Shown here one piece after another: positions 11,423 through 21,557 of a stretch of 64,000 nucleotides of DNA. Each line of letters opens with the position of its first letter. The first letter of the stretch is position 1. Source of the DNA: Periconia sp. R9002 (Eukaryota; Ascomycota; Dothideomycetes; Pleosporales; Periconiaceae); NCBI GenBank assembly GCA_023627715.1, contig JAMAHW010000052.1, positions 209,903 through 273,902 of the forward strand. The letters are read 5' to 3'. The position numbers and the translations under genes were made by a program. The notes under the pieces are model-generated. The model worked only from the letters and a program-made list of their open reading frames with translations. It did no database searches and was not told the DNA's origin.

Positions 11423-12951
11423 GGTGGTTTTGTCGAGATTGGAAGGGTGGTCAGGATTGGAATCGTACTGCTGATGCCCGATGCTTCATATCACAGATTC
11501 CTTAGGCTGCCTTTTATATTCAAGCACCCATGGTGTGGATGGTACGTAGGTAGGGACGTTATGCACATTGTACCACTGCGCTACGAAAGTTAGCTATAAT
11601 CCTATTTGTCTTCAATCACTCCATAGCTGCATGCGATTTCAACTGTCCACGTAGTCAAGGCAGATTTTCAGAAGAGGAGGATTGGAGCATGATGTGGGTT
11701 TCTTACCTATAGCGTTCTACAGCCACAACAAATAAGGCTAGCAGCTCGTTGAAGCTAACATTGTGAACTTTCTAGTTGCCCACTAACTACATTGTAAAGG
11801 ATTTATGTGCTAGGTTTCTATATAGAAATGATTTTTATTCGGCTGTCTAACTGATTAATCCACGCTGTTGTGGAGTTATCTGGACATAGACTAATACTAG
11901 GGTTGATGGGCGATGTTGGTGATGGTACCATCGATGTTGGTACTCGGTTGCTCTGAGTAGAACTGCTTTTTCTTTGCATGCGCCGAATCAAAAAGTGAGA
12001 CACTTTTATGGTCCAGAACAAAAGCGGGGTTATTTTCTGTTTCCAGCTTTAAGTGTACTTTTCCCACTACAAATTTGGTTAACACTGCACCCGTAGATAC
12101 ACAAATACTCCGAGTTCAGATATCACTTATCAAGGACTTAATCAAGTATGCTAATAGGTGATGAATACGAACCTAGAACAGGACGTATATGAATCAAAAA
12201 TTAACGGATATCTACTCTGCTAGGCAATTGTAAAAATCATACTCGGTGCCGCTCTTCCGTGGAGAGCGTGGCTGTGTCATTCCGCCTAGTCCAAATATTT
12301 ATGTGATCATAAAATCAATTAATTCCGTCAAAGATTAAGAGGCAACATCCAAAAGTCGGCAAGTTGGATTAAGTCTCCCTATGTAGACTATGTATGAAGG
12401 TTTAGTTCAACCTTATATCAGCCTTGTGTGCGCTATTGATGTTTTTCGGCAATATGTGGGGATGGAGTTGCCTATTTGGGATTATTAAACTTATATAGAA
12501 AAGGCTGTGTTCGTTCGCATTAGACGGTGATTGGGTAGGTTGAAATTTGTATGTAACGGAAAGGGAATGGTCATACATACAATTATCGAGTGATAAATCG
12601 TACTGAAATGCCGTTGCGGATGAGATTTTTCGGCTGTTTTGTGCCCTCCCGTGAGTTTGAGAGCACTGTATTCAAAGGTAACAGTAATTACAGGATACTA
12701 GTACCATGGCCATGCATAGAGTAGTACGTGGCCCATTGTTGCAAGTAAAAGTGTATTTGAATCATACCCTTAGTAATGTGTTAAATAGACAGAGATTCTT
12801 CCACTTGCCAGCAATGAGGCTGTGCCATTTATGAGTATCCTTCGATTGAAATGCACACACACTATGTGCGGACAGATCATCTCTAGAAAGAATACCGTAT
12901 GTACACCGCCGTGCAAAATAATGACGGGGCCATCTCAACTTAATTCTCCAC
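11423..12951. other. Gene-poor AT-rich intergenic region
   Basis: About 1.5 kb between the AA9 start and the nitronate monooxygenase stop. The part near 11.4-11.6 kb is the AA9 promoter. The rest (11.8-12.8 kb) is AT-rich and I find no coherent reading frame, tRNA or repeat. Confidence 0.5.
11511..11518 (-). promoter_or_regulatory. TATA box of the AA9 gene
   Basis: On the minus strand the sequence reads TATAAAAG, about 90 bp upstream of the AA9 start codon. Position and sequence fit a canonical TATA box, as expected for a strongly inducible secreted enzyme. Confidence 0.6.
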
Positions 12952-14043
12952 TCACAACGAGGCTGTGTAGCTGAAAATGTTTCTTGCTTCTTGCCTTGCT
13001 CGCTCAACAATAACTTTAGCATCCTCGACTTCATTTACCATTCCAATTCCCGTCCCCGCCCACATGGCTGCTCTTCCCTTGTGTCCCGTCGCAAATCCCT
13101 TATCGTCCTGAGAAACGGCCTCGGCGTGTAGTTTTCGGATATTCTCAATACTGATTCCCTTTACATAATCCTGATAGCTTTGGGTTCGCAAACTTCTTCC
13201 ATCGTAAACCTCCGGCCAAGGGTTAGGCCCGCGAGCTTCATCAAACAGTTTGGAGCGTACTGTCGCTTGGGCGCCGTCCCGTGCTTCAAGAACAGCAGCC
13301 TGGTAGGCAGGATGGATTTTAACTTCCTTGGACGCCAGAAAGCGAGTGCCCATGACAACGCCGGAGGCTCCTAGACTGAGTGCCGCAGCTACCCCTCGAC
13401 CGTCAACAATACCCCCAGATGCAAGTATGGGAAGATCGGTAATGCCTTCTTTAACAAGCGTATCCATCACTTCGGGCAGCAGACTAACAATACCAGCGCC
13501 TTTCTCGTACCCGTGGCCACCGGCATCCGCGCCTTGAATACAGAGTGCATCCGGAGCAACCTTCTTCGCGATGTCAACAGCCGAAGTCACATTCCCAACC
13601 TGAATCCAGATCTTGGTTTCAGGTGACACCTTTCTTATCGCAGTCGCCCATTCCAAATACCGATCTGAATCTTCTGCCGCAAAAATCCATGCGACAACAG
13701 GCTTCGCCTCCTCAAGAACCGGCAATACTTCATCCAGCTTTAATGCAAAGGGAAGAAGACCAATACCGACGGGAAGAAGCTTTGCGGAGGCGATGGTGGG
13801 ATCTGAGCTAGCACGGAGAGTTTCTGAAGCTTTTTGCAGTTGTGATCGAATGCCGGATGCACTTAGATCGCAACCGATCAAACCAAACCCCCCAGACAGC
13901 GTAACAGCGGTTGCTAACTCGGGACCAGCAAGACCTGACATAGGCGCATTCATTATGAGAGGGGTTTGCGTCCAAGGAAGGTAAGATCTCAGAGATGCCA
14001 TGTTGGAGTTTAGGCGTTGAGGATATCCCGCTACAGAGGTCAT
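12952..14043 (-). CDS. Nitronate monooxygenase (2-nitropropane dioxygenase family)
   Basis: Single exon, 363 residues from the ATG at 14043, or 349 from the second in-frame ATG at 14001. It is an FMN-dependent TIM-barrel enzyme that oxidises propionate-3-nitronate and other alkyl nitronates. Family motifs are visible in order: PLIMNAPMSGLAGPELATAV at the N-terminus, IQGADAGGHG with the catalytic His near residue 175, and the phosphate-binding segments LASGGIVDGRG and GASGVVMGTRFLAS. A C-terminal helix region (WAGTGIGMVNEVEDAKVIV) is also typical. It is divergent from the TDT transporter with a 1-kb gap. Confidence 0.92.
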   Translation of the reverse strand: MTSVAGYPQRLNSNMASLRSYLPWTQTPLIMNAPMSGLAGPELATAVTLSGGFGLIGCDLSASGIRSQLQKASETLRASSDPTIASAKLLPVGIGLLPFALKLDEVLPVLEEAKPVVAWIFAAEDSDRYLEWATAIRKVSPETKIWIQVGNVTSAVDIAKKVAPDALCIQGADAGGHGYEKGAGIVSLLPEVMDTLVKEGITDLPILASGGIVDGRGVAAALSLGASGVVMGTRFLASKEVKIHPAYQAAVLEARDGAQATVRSKLFDEARGPNPWPEVYDGRSLRTQSYQDYVKGISIENIRKLHAEAVSQDDKGFATGHKGRAAMWAGTGIGMVNEVEDAKVIVERARQEARNIFSYTASL

Positions 14044-15084
14044 GACTAAATCGAGAGTTGAATAGCTTGATTGTTGGTTCGGAAAGACAATAAGAGCATA
14101 CGATGCAACTCGAGGATCTTTGGGTTTTTGATCGCAAGCTAGCTACTGAGCTTACAGCAGATTTTAGTCTGCTTATCTGGGCACTATTACCGAGGCTATT
14201 CCATTCTAACTATTCAATGGGTAGATCGCGATGAGTACTTCTCCGGTGGAATTCCATATATAGTCATTCACGAAAGAACAGCGATTAACGGCAATATGAG
14301 ACATCTAAATTAAGAAAGAGGTTGCCTACTCCCAACAAAAAACGGCATGAATCATTCTTGAGTGTGTGGCATGTACAAAGGAAGAACTATATGTAATAAA
14401 TTCCATGTTTGAAATTGATTGATCTTTTATATCTCAAATTCATCTATGTCTCTAGTTTTTGCTACATATGTACGTATGCATCAATTTTGATAGTGAATAC
14501 ATATTGATTACATCTTGGGTCGCTGGTTACCACGTGATTTTCACAACGACAATGACATTAATGGTCTTCTTATGCTTAGTTACAGGTAGAGACATACACA
14601 GCACGTTCTTTGTTATTGAGTGCCACTCATACTGATTGAGATAATGATAGGATCACTACGCAATACATAAACATGCGCATTTGTATACCTAATTACGAGC
14701 AGGATCAAATACACACCAATGGAAAGCACAAAAGATGTCGCGGTTACAGCATCCATAGTCTACATCTTGTTCGCAAGACTATGCCATTGCACATAAGCAC
14801 ATAAAAGCTTTGAGGTTGGGGTTGAGTGCGCGGAGAGGAGAACACGTTACACAAGGCGGCGGCTGCTAACCGCGGAGTTTAGCCCCATGGGGACACGCTA
14901 GTGCAGGGGACCATATTTCATGACGACACGGATGGAGATAAAGCTTCATCATCGCACCTTGGCATTGGCACCTTTTTACCAAGACGTCACAAGGAAATTT
15001 TCCATGGGAATTTGCTATGACTTTCCGCTATTCCCATAGACTCTTCTTCTTCTCCACCACAACACCCTTTCGACTCGACCAACA
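14044..15084. other. Divergent intergenic region between nitronate monooxygenase and the TDT transporter
   Basis: About 1 kb, AT-rich. It contains a CACGTG palindrome at 14531-14536 and a GACGTCAC element near 14979. These could serve either gene. No coding frame or repeat was recognised. Confidence 0.4.
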
Positions 15085-16340
15085 ATGCCTTCTCACGAAG
15101 GCTTCTTTCAAAATGGAGAACGCGATGCAAGATTTCGCTCTTCATTGAGCGTACCGCGCCGTTTGAAACATTTCACGTGGTCGTGGTTCGAATGTACAAT
15201 GTCCACCGGAGCCCTAGCGACGCTGTTAGGGCAGCAACCATTCAGTTTCACGGGCTTGAAAACCATCGGGAAGATTTTCTTCATCCTGGATCTTGTTCTA
15301 TTCTTCACCTTCTGCGGCTTGATAGCATTCCGATTCGTACGGTATCGAGGCTCCTTTACGCGAAGTCTGCACCATCCCCACGAAAGTTTCTTTTTCGGCA
15401 CATTCTGGGTCAGCATAGCTCTGATACTGTACTGCATCCAACTATACGGCGTACCTAGCACTGGCCCGTGGTTGGTCAAGGCACTGGAGGTGTGCTTTTG
15501 GATTTATGCCGCGCTGGCGATGCTTGTTGCCGTATTCCAGTACCATATCATTTTCGACTTGGAGAAATTACCAGTTTTTGAGGCTATGCCGTCGTGGATA
15601 TTACCCGTGTATCCTTTCCTGGTACTTGGTCCGCTAGCAGCGGTTTTGGAATACAGTCAGCCGCAGAGCAGCGCATTGCCTATCATGATCGGTGGATTGT
15701 GTTTTCAAGGGTTGGGTTGGATTGTTGCTCTGATCATGTATACCATTTATGTCACCAGGCTCATCAACAGCGAGTTGCCTGAGCCAAGCAAGAGACCCGC
15801 TATGTTCGTAGCTGTAGGGCCAGCAGGTATACTACAGCATCTCATCACATTCGATATTTTGACTAATAAAATACAGCATATACGGCCAATGCACTTGTCG
15901 CTCTCGGAATTCAAGCTCCTAAAGTCCTTCCAGAGGGATTTTTAGGCATCTCTTCGTTCTCTACTGGCGAAGTCTGGAAAGCCATTGGCGTCCCTGCGGG
16001 CATTTTTGTTTGGCTTCTCGCGTTCTGGTTCTGCGCTCTCTCAACTGTCTCTGTTCTTTGGTATGCTAAACACATGCACTTCACTCTCAATTGGTGGGCA
16101 TTCGTTTTTCCAAACGTGGGGCTCACTATTGCGCTTATACAAATCGGCAATGTGCTAGAGAGTGATGGGATTAAAGCGGTATGCTCTGCGATGACAGTAA
16201 TCTTAGTTGGTTTATGGTTTTTTGTAGCGATCATGAATGTTTGGAGTGTTGTCAAAGGCGATGTTTTGTGGCCGGGAATGGATGAGGATATGGAGGACGT
16301 TGAGGGGCATGGTCATGATGCCCAAGATGAAGAGCAGTAA
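15085..16340 (+). CDS. TDT-family transporter (malic acid / C4-dicarboxylate transporter type)
   Basis: Exons 15085-15826 and 15877-16340 join at G|CA to give 401 residues. About ten hydrophobic segments are spread over the length. The N-terminal SVPRRLKHFTWSWFECTMSTGALATLL and the VGPA-AYTANALVALG segment at the splice junction match the TDT family, which includes fission yeast Mae1 and plant SLAC1. The C-terminus is an acidic hydrophilic tail (MDEDMEDVEGHGH). The substrate, probably a dicarboxylate or another anion such as sulfite, cannot be decided from sequence. The acceptor at 15876 restores the conserved segment, so the splice is well supported. Confidence 0.88.
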
Positions 16341-16636
16341 TGCATATATCTTAGGACTCTTCTTCGAATGATGTGGCTTTGCGCGGCATGATCATGCTTC
16401 CCATTCAACAAGTGCACCAAGAAGGAAACAAAATATTTTCAAGTTTACACCAGACGTTTCATGTCTCATCTTCACACATGAAAGTTCACTGGGACATCAG
16501 AAAACATATACATAATAACAGGAGTATGTTGCAGTAGCTTGACAATCGTGGGCGAAACAAACCTCGTCTATGGAAAATAGGCCATGCCTCTTCTTTAGAA
16601 CAGCAACCTCTTCCCCACCCCCAGCCCAGCGCACCA

Positions 16637-18781
16637 CTACGCCAACCTCTTCCCCCTCAACGGCGCAATCCCAAGTGGAGTAAACCCCACAACGCCCCTA
16701 ACTCCCCCCCAGCTCTCCACCAACGTCTCCACTCTCCTCCAAAACCCCTCCCTAACCCGCTCATCCACCTCCCTCGTCCGCTCCACCCACCCCTCCGGCT
16801 CCTCCGCCACCATCACCACGCCCTCGCCCTCACTATCATACTCTGCCCACGGCGCCTGCCCGCTCGCGAAATCAAGCCACAGCTGCGCGTGCTGTGTGGA
16901 GATGTCCCTGAGGCGTTGCGACGGGTAGCGGAAGAGGAACGTTTTAAAGACGAAGTAAACGTCGACCCAGTGGTGTGCGAGTTGGTAGAGTGAGTGGTTT
17001 GGGAACGGGTTGCGCACGTCGAAGATGTAGCGGTATACCTTCTTTTTGGGATTCTTGGAGAGGTGGTGGGAGAGGGTGTGGGTAGGGGCTGTAAGTGTTT
17101 AGCTTGTAGGTTCTGTACAGCAGTATGTTATGGATTTTGGGACTGATACTAGAGCGCTATGTCGTTTATGGGAAGGGACGATGAGATGAAAGTCTTACCG
17201 TCGAATACTACATCACTATACCACCTCATGGCCATTGTGAGGAACAGGTTGGGATCCATATCCGGTGTCATGTTATACGCTTTCCCGACCAGAGCTGCGC
17301 TTTCCGGACCAAGCTGTTCTTCAATCGCGGCGAGGAAATCTTTCGGAGTGACATCCAAAAACAACCCTATGGCAGCAGTTCCCTGCAAAAAAAAGACCAC
17401 CCACTCCATCAGCTTTCACACGACACACAGAAAAAGAAATCACAAAGGAACAATACACTTACCTCAAACCCCGTACACCCAAGCACAACCTCGTCAACCC
17501 ACTCGCAACCCGCCAACTTCTCCCCCACATTATCCCACGTCAACGCCCCCGTCCTCGCCATCTCCTCTCCAAACCACTCCTCCGTCAACGTAGGCCACCA
17601 CAACGTCCCCTCTCCCCCCATTTCCCCCGTTACCTCCACAATCTTCTCAACACTCACCTCCTCTCTCGCCTTCCTCCCCCCTTCCTCCCCCCTCTCCCGC
17701 ACCCCAACCTTCCCCATAAACACCGCATACACATTCTCCGCCTGCCGGACTGAATACGGCATCGTCGCCGGCCCAAAAATCCCACTCATCAAAACCACAC
17801 GATTAAACAAGGCCCCCTTCCCCTCCACCACCGACCCCGCAGAAAGCATATGTGCGCAAATCGAAAGCGCGCCTGCCGACTCTCCAAACAGCGTCACGCG
17901 CCGCGGATCCCCTCCAAACCCTGCGACGAACTTCTGCACCCAGAGCAGCGCGTTGCGTTGGTCGTGGAGGCCGCGGTTCGCGGAGTCCGGGTCATCAGGG
18001 AGGTACAGCGACCCCAGAGCGCCGAGGCGGTACTGGATGCTTGCTGTTATGACGGGTTGGTGGGAGTCTGGGGAGAGGGATTGCGCGGTCATGAGCGCGG
18101 TGTTGTGGTGTGCGTCGATGCGGCCGAGGACGAAGCCGCCGCCGTGGATGTAGATGAGGATGGGGAGGGGGGATGAGGAGGAAAGGGAGGTGAGTGTTGC
18201 GAGGGGGATGTTGAGGTTTAGGATTAGACAAGTGAATTCGTCGCTTGAGGGGGGATTGGGACCGTCGTCTGGGTGTGGGCCGCCGCAGTGGACTCTGGAG
18301 GGGAAGGTTTGGGGGCTTGCGGGTCTGGGACTTGTTAGTTTTATGGGGGTTCGTGGGTTTGAAGGAAGAGAGCGTAAAGGGAAGATAACCCATCTTACCC
18401 AGGCTTCGTAAACTCCCTATCAGTCCCCTCAAGGTTCTCCAAGAGAACCGATTGCTTAAACCGCGCTGGAATCGTAGCATACGGTATACCTCTGAACTGA
18501 ACCACATTTTCAGGGTTGATGATGCCTGTTAGTTTCCCTATACGTTCACAATTGCACCTCTATTAGCATTGTTTCAATTCTCTTCAATTTTCCTGCTTCA
18601 AGGCTGTACATGATTACATCTTGGAGGTAAACCGCAGCTCCTGGTGAGAGAAGGATATCCGAACACACACTTAACAAAAACATCAGCGACTTTTTTCTTT
18701 GAAATCGATGAATGAGATCGAATGAAAAACTCACCCTAACTCCGCATGCTCAAATGTGAACGTCTTCATATCGTCTGTCAT
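16637..18781 (-). CDS. Type-B carboxylesterase/lipase
   Basis: Confident exons are 18525-18399, 18330-17463, 17382-17199 and 17088-16637; all junctions keep frame. Motifs include VVQFRGIPYATIPARF near the N-terminus, the oxyanion-hole segment YIHGGGFVLG, the nucleophile elbow GESAG, and the C-terminal His region LAHHWVDVYFVF. A possible first exon at 18781-18735 encodes MTDDMKTFTFEHAELG, which looks right for the family. Its phase (2) does not match that of the next exon (1), so a short exon between them is missing from my model, or the start lies elsewhere. No signal peptide is seen, suggesting an intracellular esterase. The substrate is unknown. Confidence 0.8.
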
Positions 18782-19385
18782 CTTACGACGCAATAGTCCT
18801 ATTTTTAAACGACAAAAACTTCACAGCTCCAGCCCCGGAATTAGACTGGAGGAAATAATTTAGACAAGAACCAAATCGGTGGTGATAATATCGACTTTCG
18901 TCCGGTTATGCGTGTCCATTACACTCGGTTGTATCCTTTGAATATTTATACACGTACAGGCACAACCCCATGTTCTTACTTACCCCTCGAGGATTCACCC
19001 GCAGGATAGCTTCGTGATGCTGATTCGTCGGTTCGTCTATTATAATATGTGAGGCGGGGGCTGCCTAATTGGGGAGCTGACTGCTATGTTGGTTTGTAAT
19101 GCAACCTTGTATCTGCTATTTGGGAATCCTGAGGCCAAGGGGAATCAATTGTTCAGGGGGCAGCAGAAGTACGTAGATGGCGAATAAGTTACTTGCTCGT
19201 GAAACTATATTTTGAAATGCATTTCACGAGATACCGTGTTGAAAAAACTTAGAAGCGTTGGTTTCTGGAAGGGACTGTTGCGCCCGGGAAGTAATGGAAA
19301 TTTTTGATGCTCTATTTTTGAAAGGCGGCCAATGATAAATCATGACTAAGGGAAGGAAACAGAAAATACTCATTCAAAACACGCT
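18782..19385. other. Intergenic: carboxylesterase promoter and SQT1 3' region
   Basis: About 600 bp between two minus-strand genes. I see no coding frame or repeat in it. Confidence 0.4.
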
Positions 19386-20891
19386 CTAGATGGGTGTCGA
19401 AAACACCAAAGCAACACCGTCATCGCCGGCAGTAACGACTTTTGATCCATCACCGCCTTGCACAAAGCCCATGATACCACCGCCCTCACCACCGCCTCTG
19501 TGTCCTTTCCATTCACCCAATAAACCCCTAGCAGCCGCTGCTGTTCCACCGCGCGCGTCCCATCGACGGAGGACGCCGTCATACCCAGCACTCGTTAGTA
19601 ACCACGCACCAGCACCTTCCTTGCGCAAGAATTCAACCTTAACGACAGCTTGTGGCGCTTCTTCGTCAGCATGCGCTTCTTCAATGCGTCTTCGAACGGC
19701 AAATCGATGCGCGGTGTCGAAAAGTGTTATGCTACCGTCGACGTTACCGGCAGCGAGAAGTGTGAGAGGTGGGCTGGAGAAAGAAAGCGTTTCCACGTTA
19801 TCGGTACCGGCCTGGAGACTGGCGAGGATCTGGCCGGATTGACCTGCTGAGCTTGCGCCTCCTTTCACAGGTGCTTGTTTCGAGCCTCCTGCTTTTGCTT
19901 TTGCGCCCTGGCCGCCGGAGGAGGTGGATGGTTGCGGGACAGAAAGGCGCGGCAGGCCGATGATGCGAAGTTGGCCTTCTGGACCTCCGACAGCGACAAA
20001 GGTTCCTGAGGGCGCGATAGCAACGCTGTAGAGACCACCTTCCACACGGAAACGCTCGTCAAGTCCTGTGAGCCCGACTACAGCTTGTGAATTCGATGTG
20101 GATGTGAGACCTTGCGCTGCGGCGTCACCGAAGACATCCCACACGTACAGACTCGAGTCTTCGGATACGGTTGCCAAGAGCGTTCCATCTGCGTTCCATG
20201 ATCCCGCTGTGCATGTCTCTGTGTGTAGATAGTATGCCTGGAGGACTTGCAATTCGCTACCCTTGTCTGTGCTGAGCTGGTACACCCACACGCTGCCGTC
20301 ATTCGCACCTAGCGCGACAACGTTGGGATGTTCCGGCGACGGATTCGCAGCAATCCAGTTGATTTCCTCCACCTCTTGAGCTTCAGCAAGAAACTTCCAT
20401 TTTGTGCCGTCGGGGACTCCCTGCCAAACACGCATCTTGCCATCCAAGCCAGCAGTGGCGACAAACTGGCCCTTGGGTTCAGAGAACACAATGCCGTTGA
20501 TCGAATCGGTATGTCCGTCCAACTTGATCAGGCTCTGAAGCCCTTGACGTTCCTGTCCCTGCGCTTGTCCCGCTTGCACTGCCGATACATCGAAAACATA
20601 TCCCACATCGTCGCCTCCTCCCGTGGCCACGATGCCAGGGTGCACCGGGTGTTGCGCTATGCAGAAGATGCTGTCCTTGTGTGCGTCGAAGTGTGCGATT
20701 GAATCGTTTTGAAGCTGAATCTCCATCTGCACGTCGCGGTCGTCCGCCTCGTTCTCGTCGTCTGAATCCATGGGGACATCGCCGTCGTCTAGGATGACCT
20801 CCTCGGCCTCGTCTTCGTCCAGCATCTCATCTTCCTCGTGGATATCTTCGACATCATCATGAGTTGGCTGGTTGGGGTTGGGAATCGCCAT
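19386..20891 (-). CDS. SQT1: WD40 ribosome-assembly chaperone SQT1 (AAMP-like)
   Basis: Single exon, 501 residues. An acidic N-terminus (EDEMLDEDEAEEVILDDGD) is followed by WD40 repeats from about residue 65: AHFDAHKDSIFCIAQHP, KLDGHTDSINGIVFSEP, TCTAGSWNADGTLLATVSEDSSLYVWD and further repeats to the C-terminus, ending VVTAGDDGVALVFSTPI. Yeast Sqt1 is the dedicated chaperone of ribosomal protein uL16 (Rpl10) and captures it during translation; human AAMP is the homologue. The acidic N-terminus followed by a single propeller fits this family. A Gly/Ser/Ala-rich insert interrupts one of the later repeats. Confidence 0.88.
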   Translation of the reverse strand: MAIPNPNQPTHDDVEDIHEEDEMLDEDEAEEVILDDGDVPMDSDDENEADDRDVQMEIQLQNDSIAHFDAHKDSIFCIAQHPVHPGIVATGGGDDVGYVFDVSAVQAGQAQGQERQGLQSLIKLDGHTDSINGIVFSEPKGQFVATAGLDGKMRVWQGVPDGTKWKFLAEAQEVEEINWIAANPSPEHPNVVALGANDGSVWVYQLSTDKGSELQVLQAYYLHTETCTAGSWNADGTLLATVSEDSSLYVWDVFGDAAAQGLTSTSNSQAVVGLTGLDERFRVEGGLYSVAIAPSGTFVAVGGPEGQLRIIGLPRLSVPQPSTSSGGQGAKAKAGGSKQAPVKGGASSAGQSGQILASLQAGTDNVETLSFSSPPLTLLAAGNVDGSITLFDTAHRFAVRRRIEEAHADEEAPQAVVKVEFLRKEGAGAWLLTSAGYDGVLRRWDARGGTAAAARGLLGEWKGHRGGGEGGGIMGFVQGGDGSKVVTAGDDGVALVFSTPI

Positions 20892-21557
20892 TGCGTTGCG
20901 CGCGTGGTTTTGTCGCGGGGTGAATTTTTCTGTCAGGTATCGCGGGACAGAAGGCGTTGTGCGTAATTAAGTCGGAGGACGAGAGGGGGATCAAAAGAAA
21001 TTCGAGAAGAATTGCAGCATTGGAAGTAATTTGGGAAAAGTCGCCCCAGACAGATCTCTAGTGCCTTCGTCGCTTATAAATGCGCCTCTTCCTCGACTGA
21101 CAACTTTTTTCCTTTGGGACCCACGCGGAGGTTTATGGAGGGGTAAACTCCGACGTCACGGTATTAATAAGCAGGCGACTGATCTAATCACGTGCACATA
21201 TCCCTCCAATATCCGAAGACAATTTGAGAATTAATCAACACTTATTCACTATCATAGAATTTGAATTTTTGATTTAGAAGCATATTGGAAAGATGGGTCC
21301 AAAGCATTGAAGTCTTCGCAGGTAGTAGGAAAATGCATGCACATTCAAAGCCTGTACACAATGGTTGATTTTGATTCCTAATATGCATTAGACAAAACCG
21401 TAATAAAGACACCATATGAGACTTTCTCCAAATGAAGAGACGGAATCAAAGTCAAGATCCTCCGTCGTAGTCCCCAAAAAGGTTCAATATAGCACTCCAT
21501 CCGAATAACACGCATTACAATTCACCCCAACAAGCCTGCCCCGAACATTGACCAACT
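20892..21557. other. Intergenic: SQT1 promoter and AlkB-like gene 3' region
   Basis: About 670 bp. A CACGTG palindrome lies at 21189-21194 and an ACGTCA element near 21153. The part next to 21.55 kb is AT-rich and probably 3' UTR of the AlkB-like gene. No other feature is seen. Confidence 0.4.
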
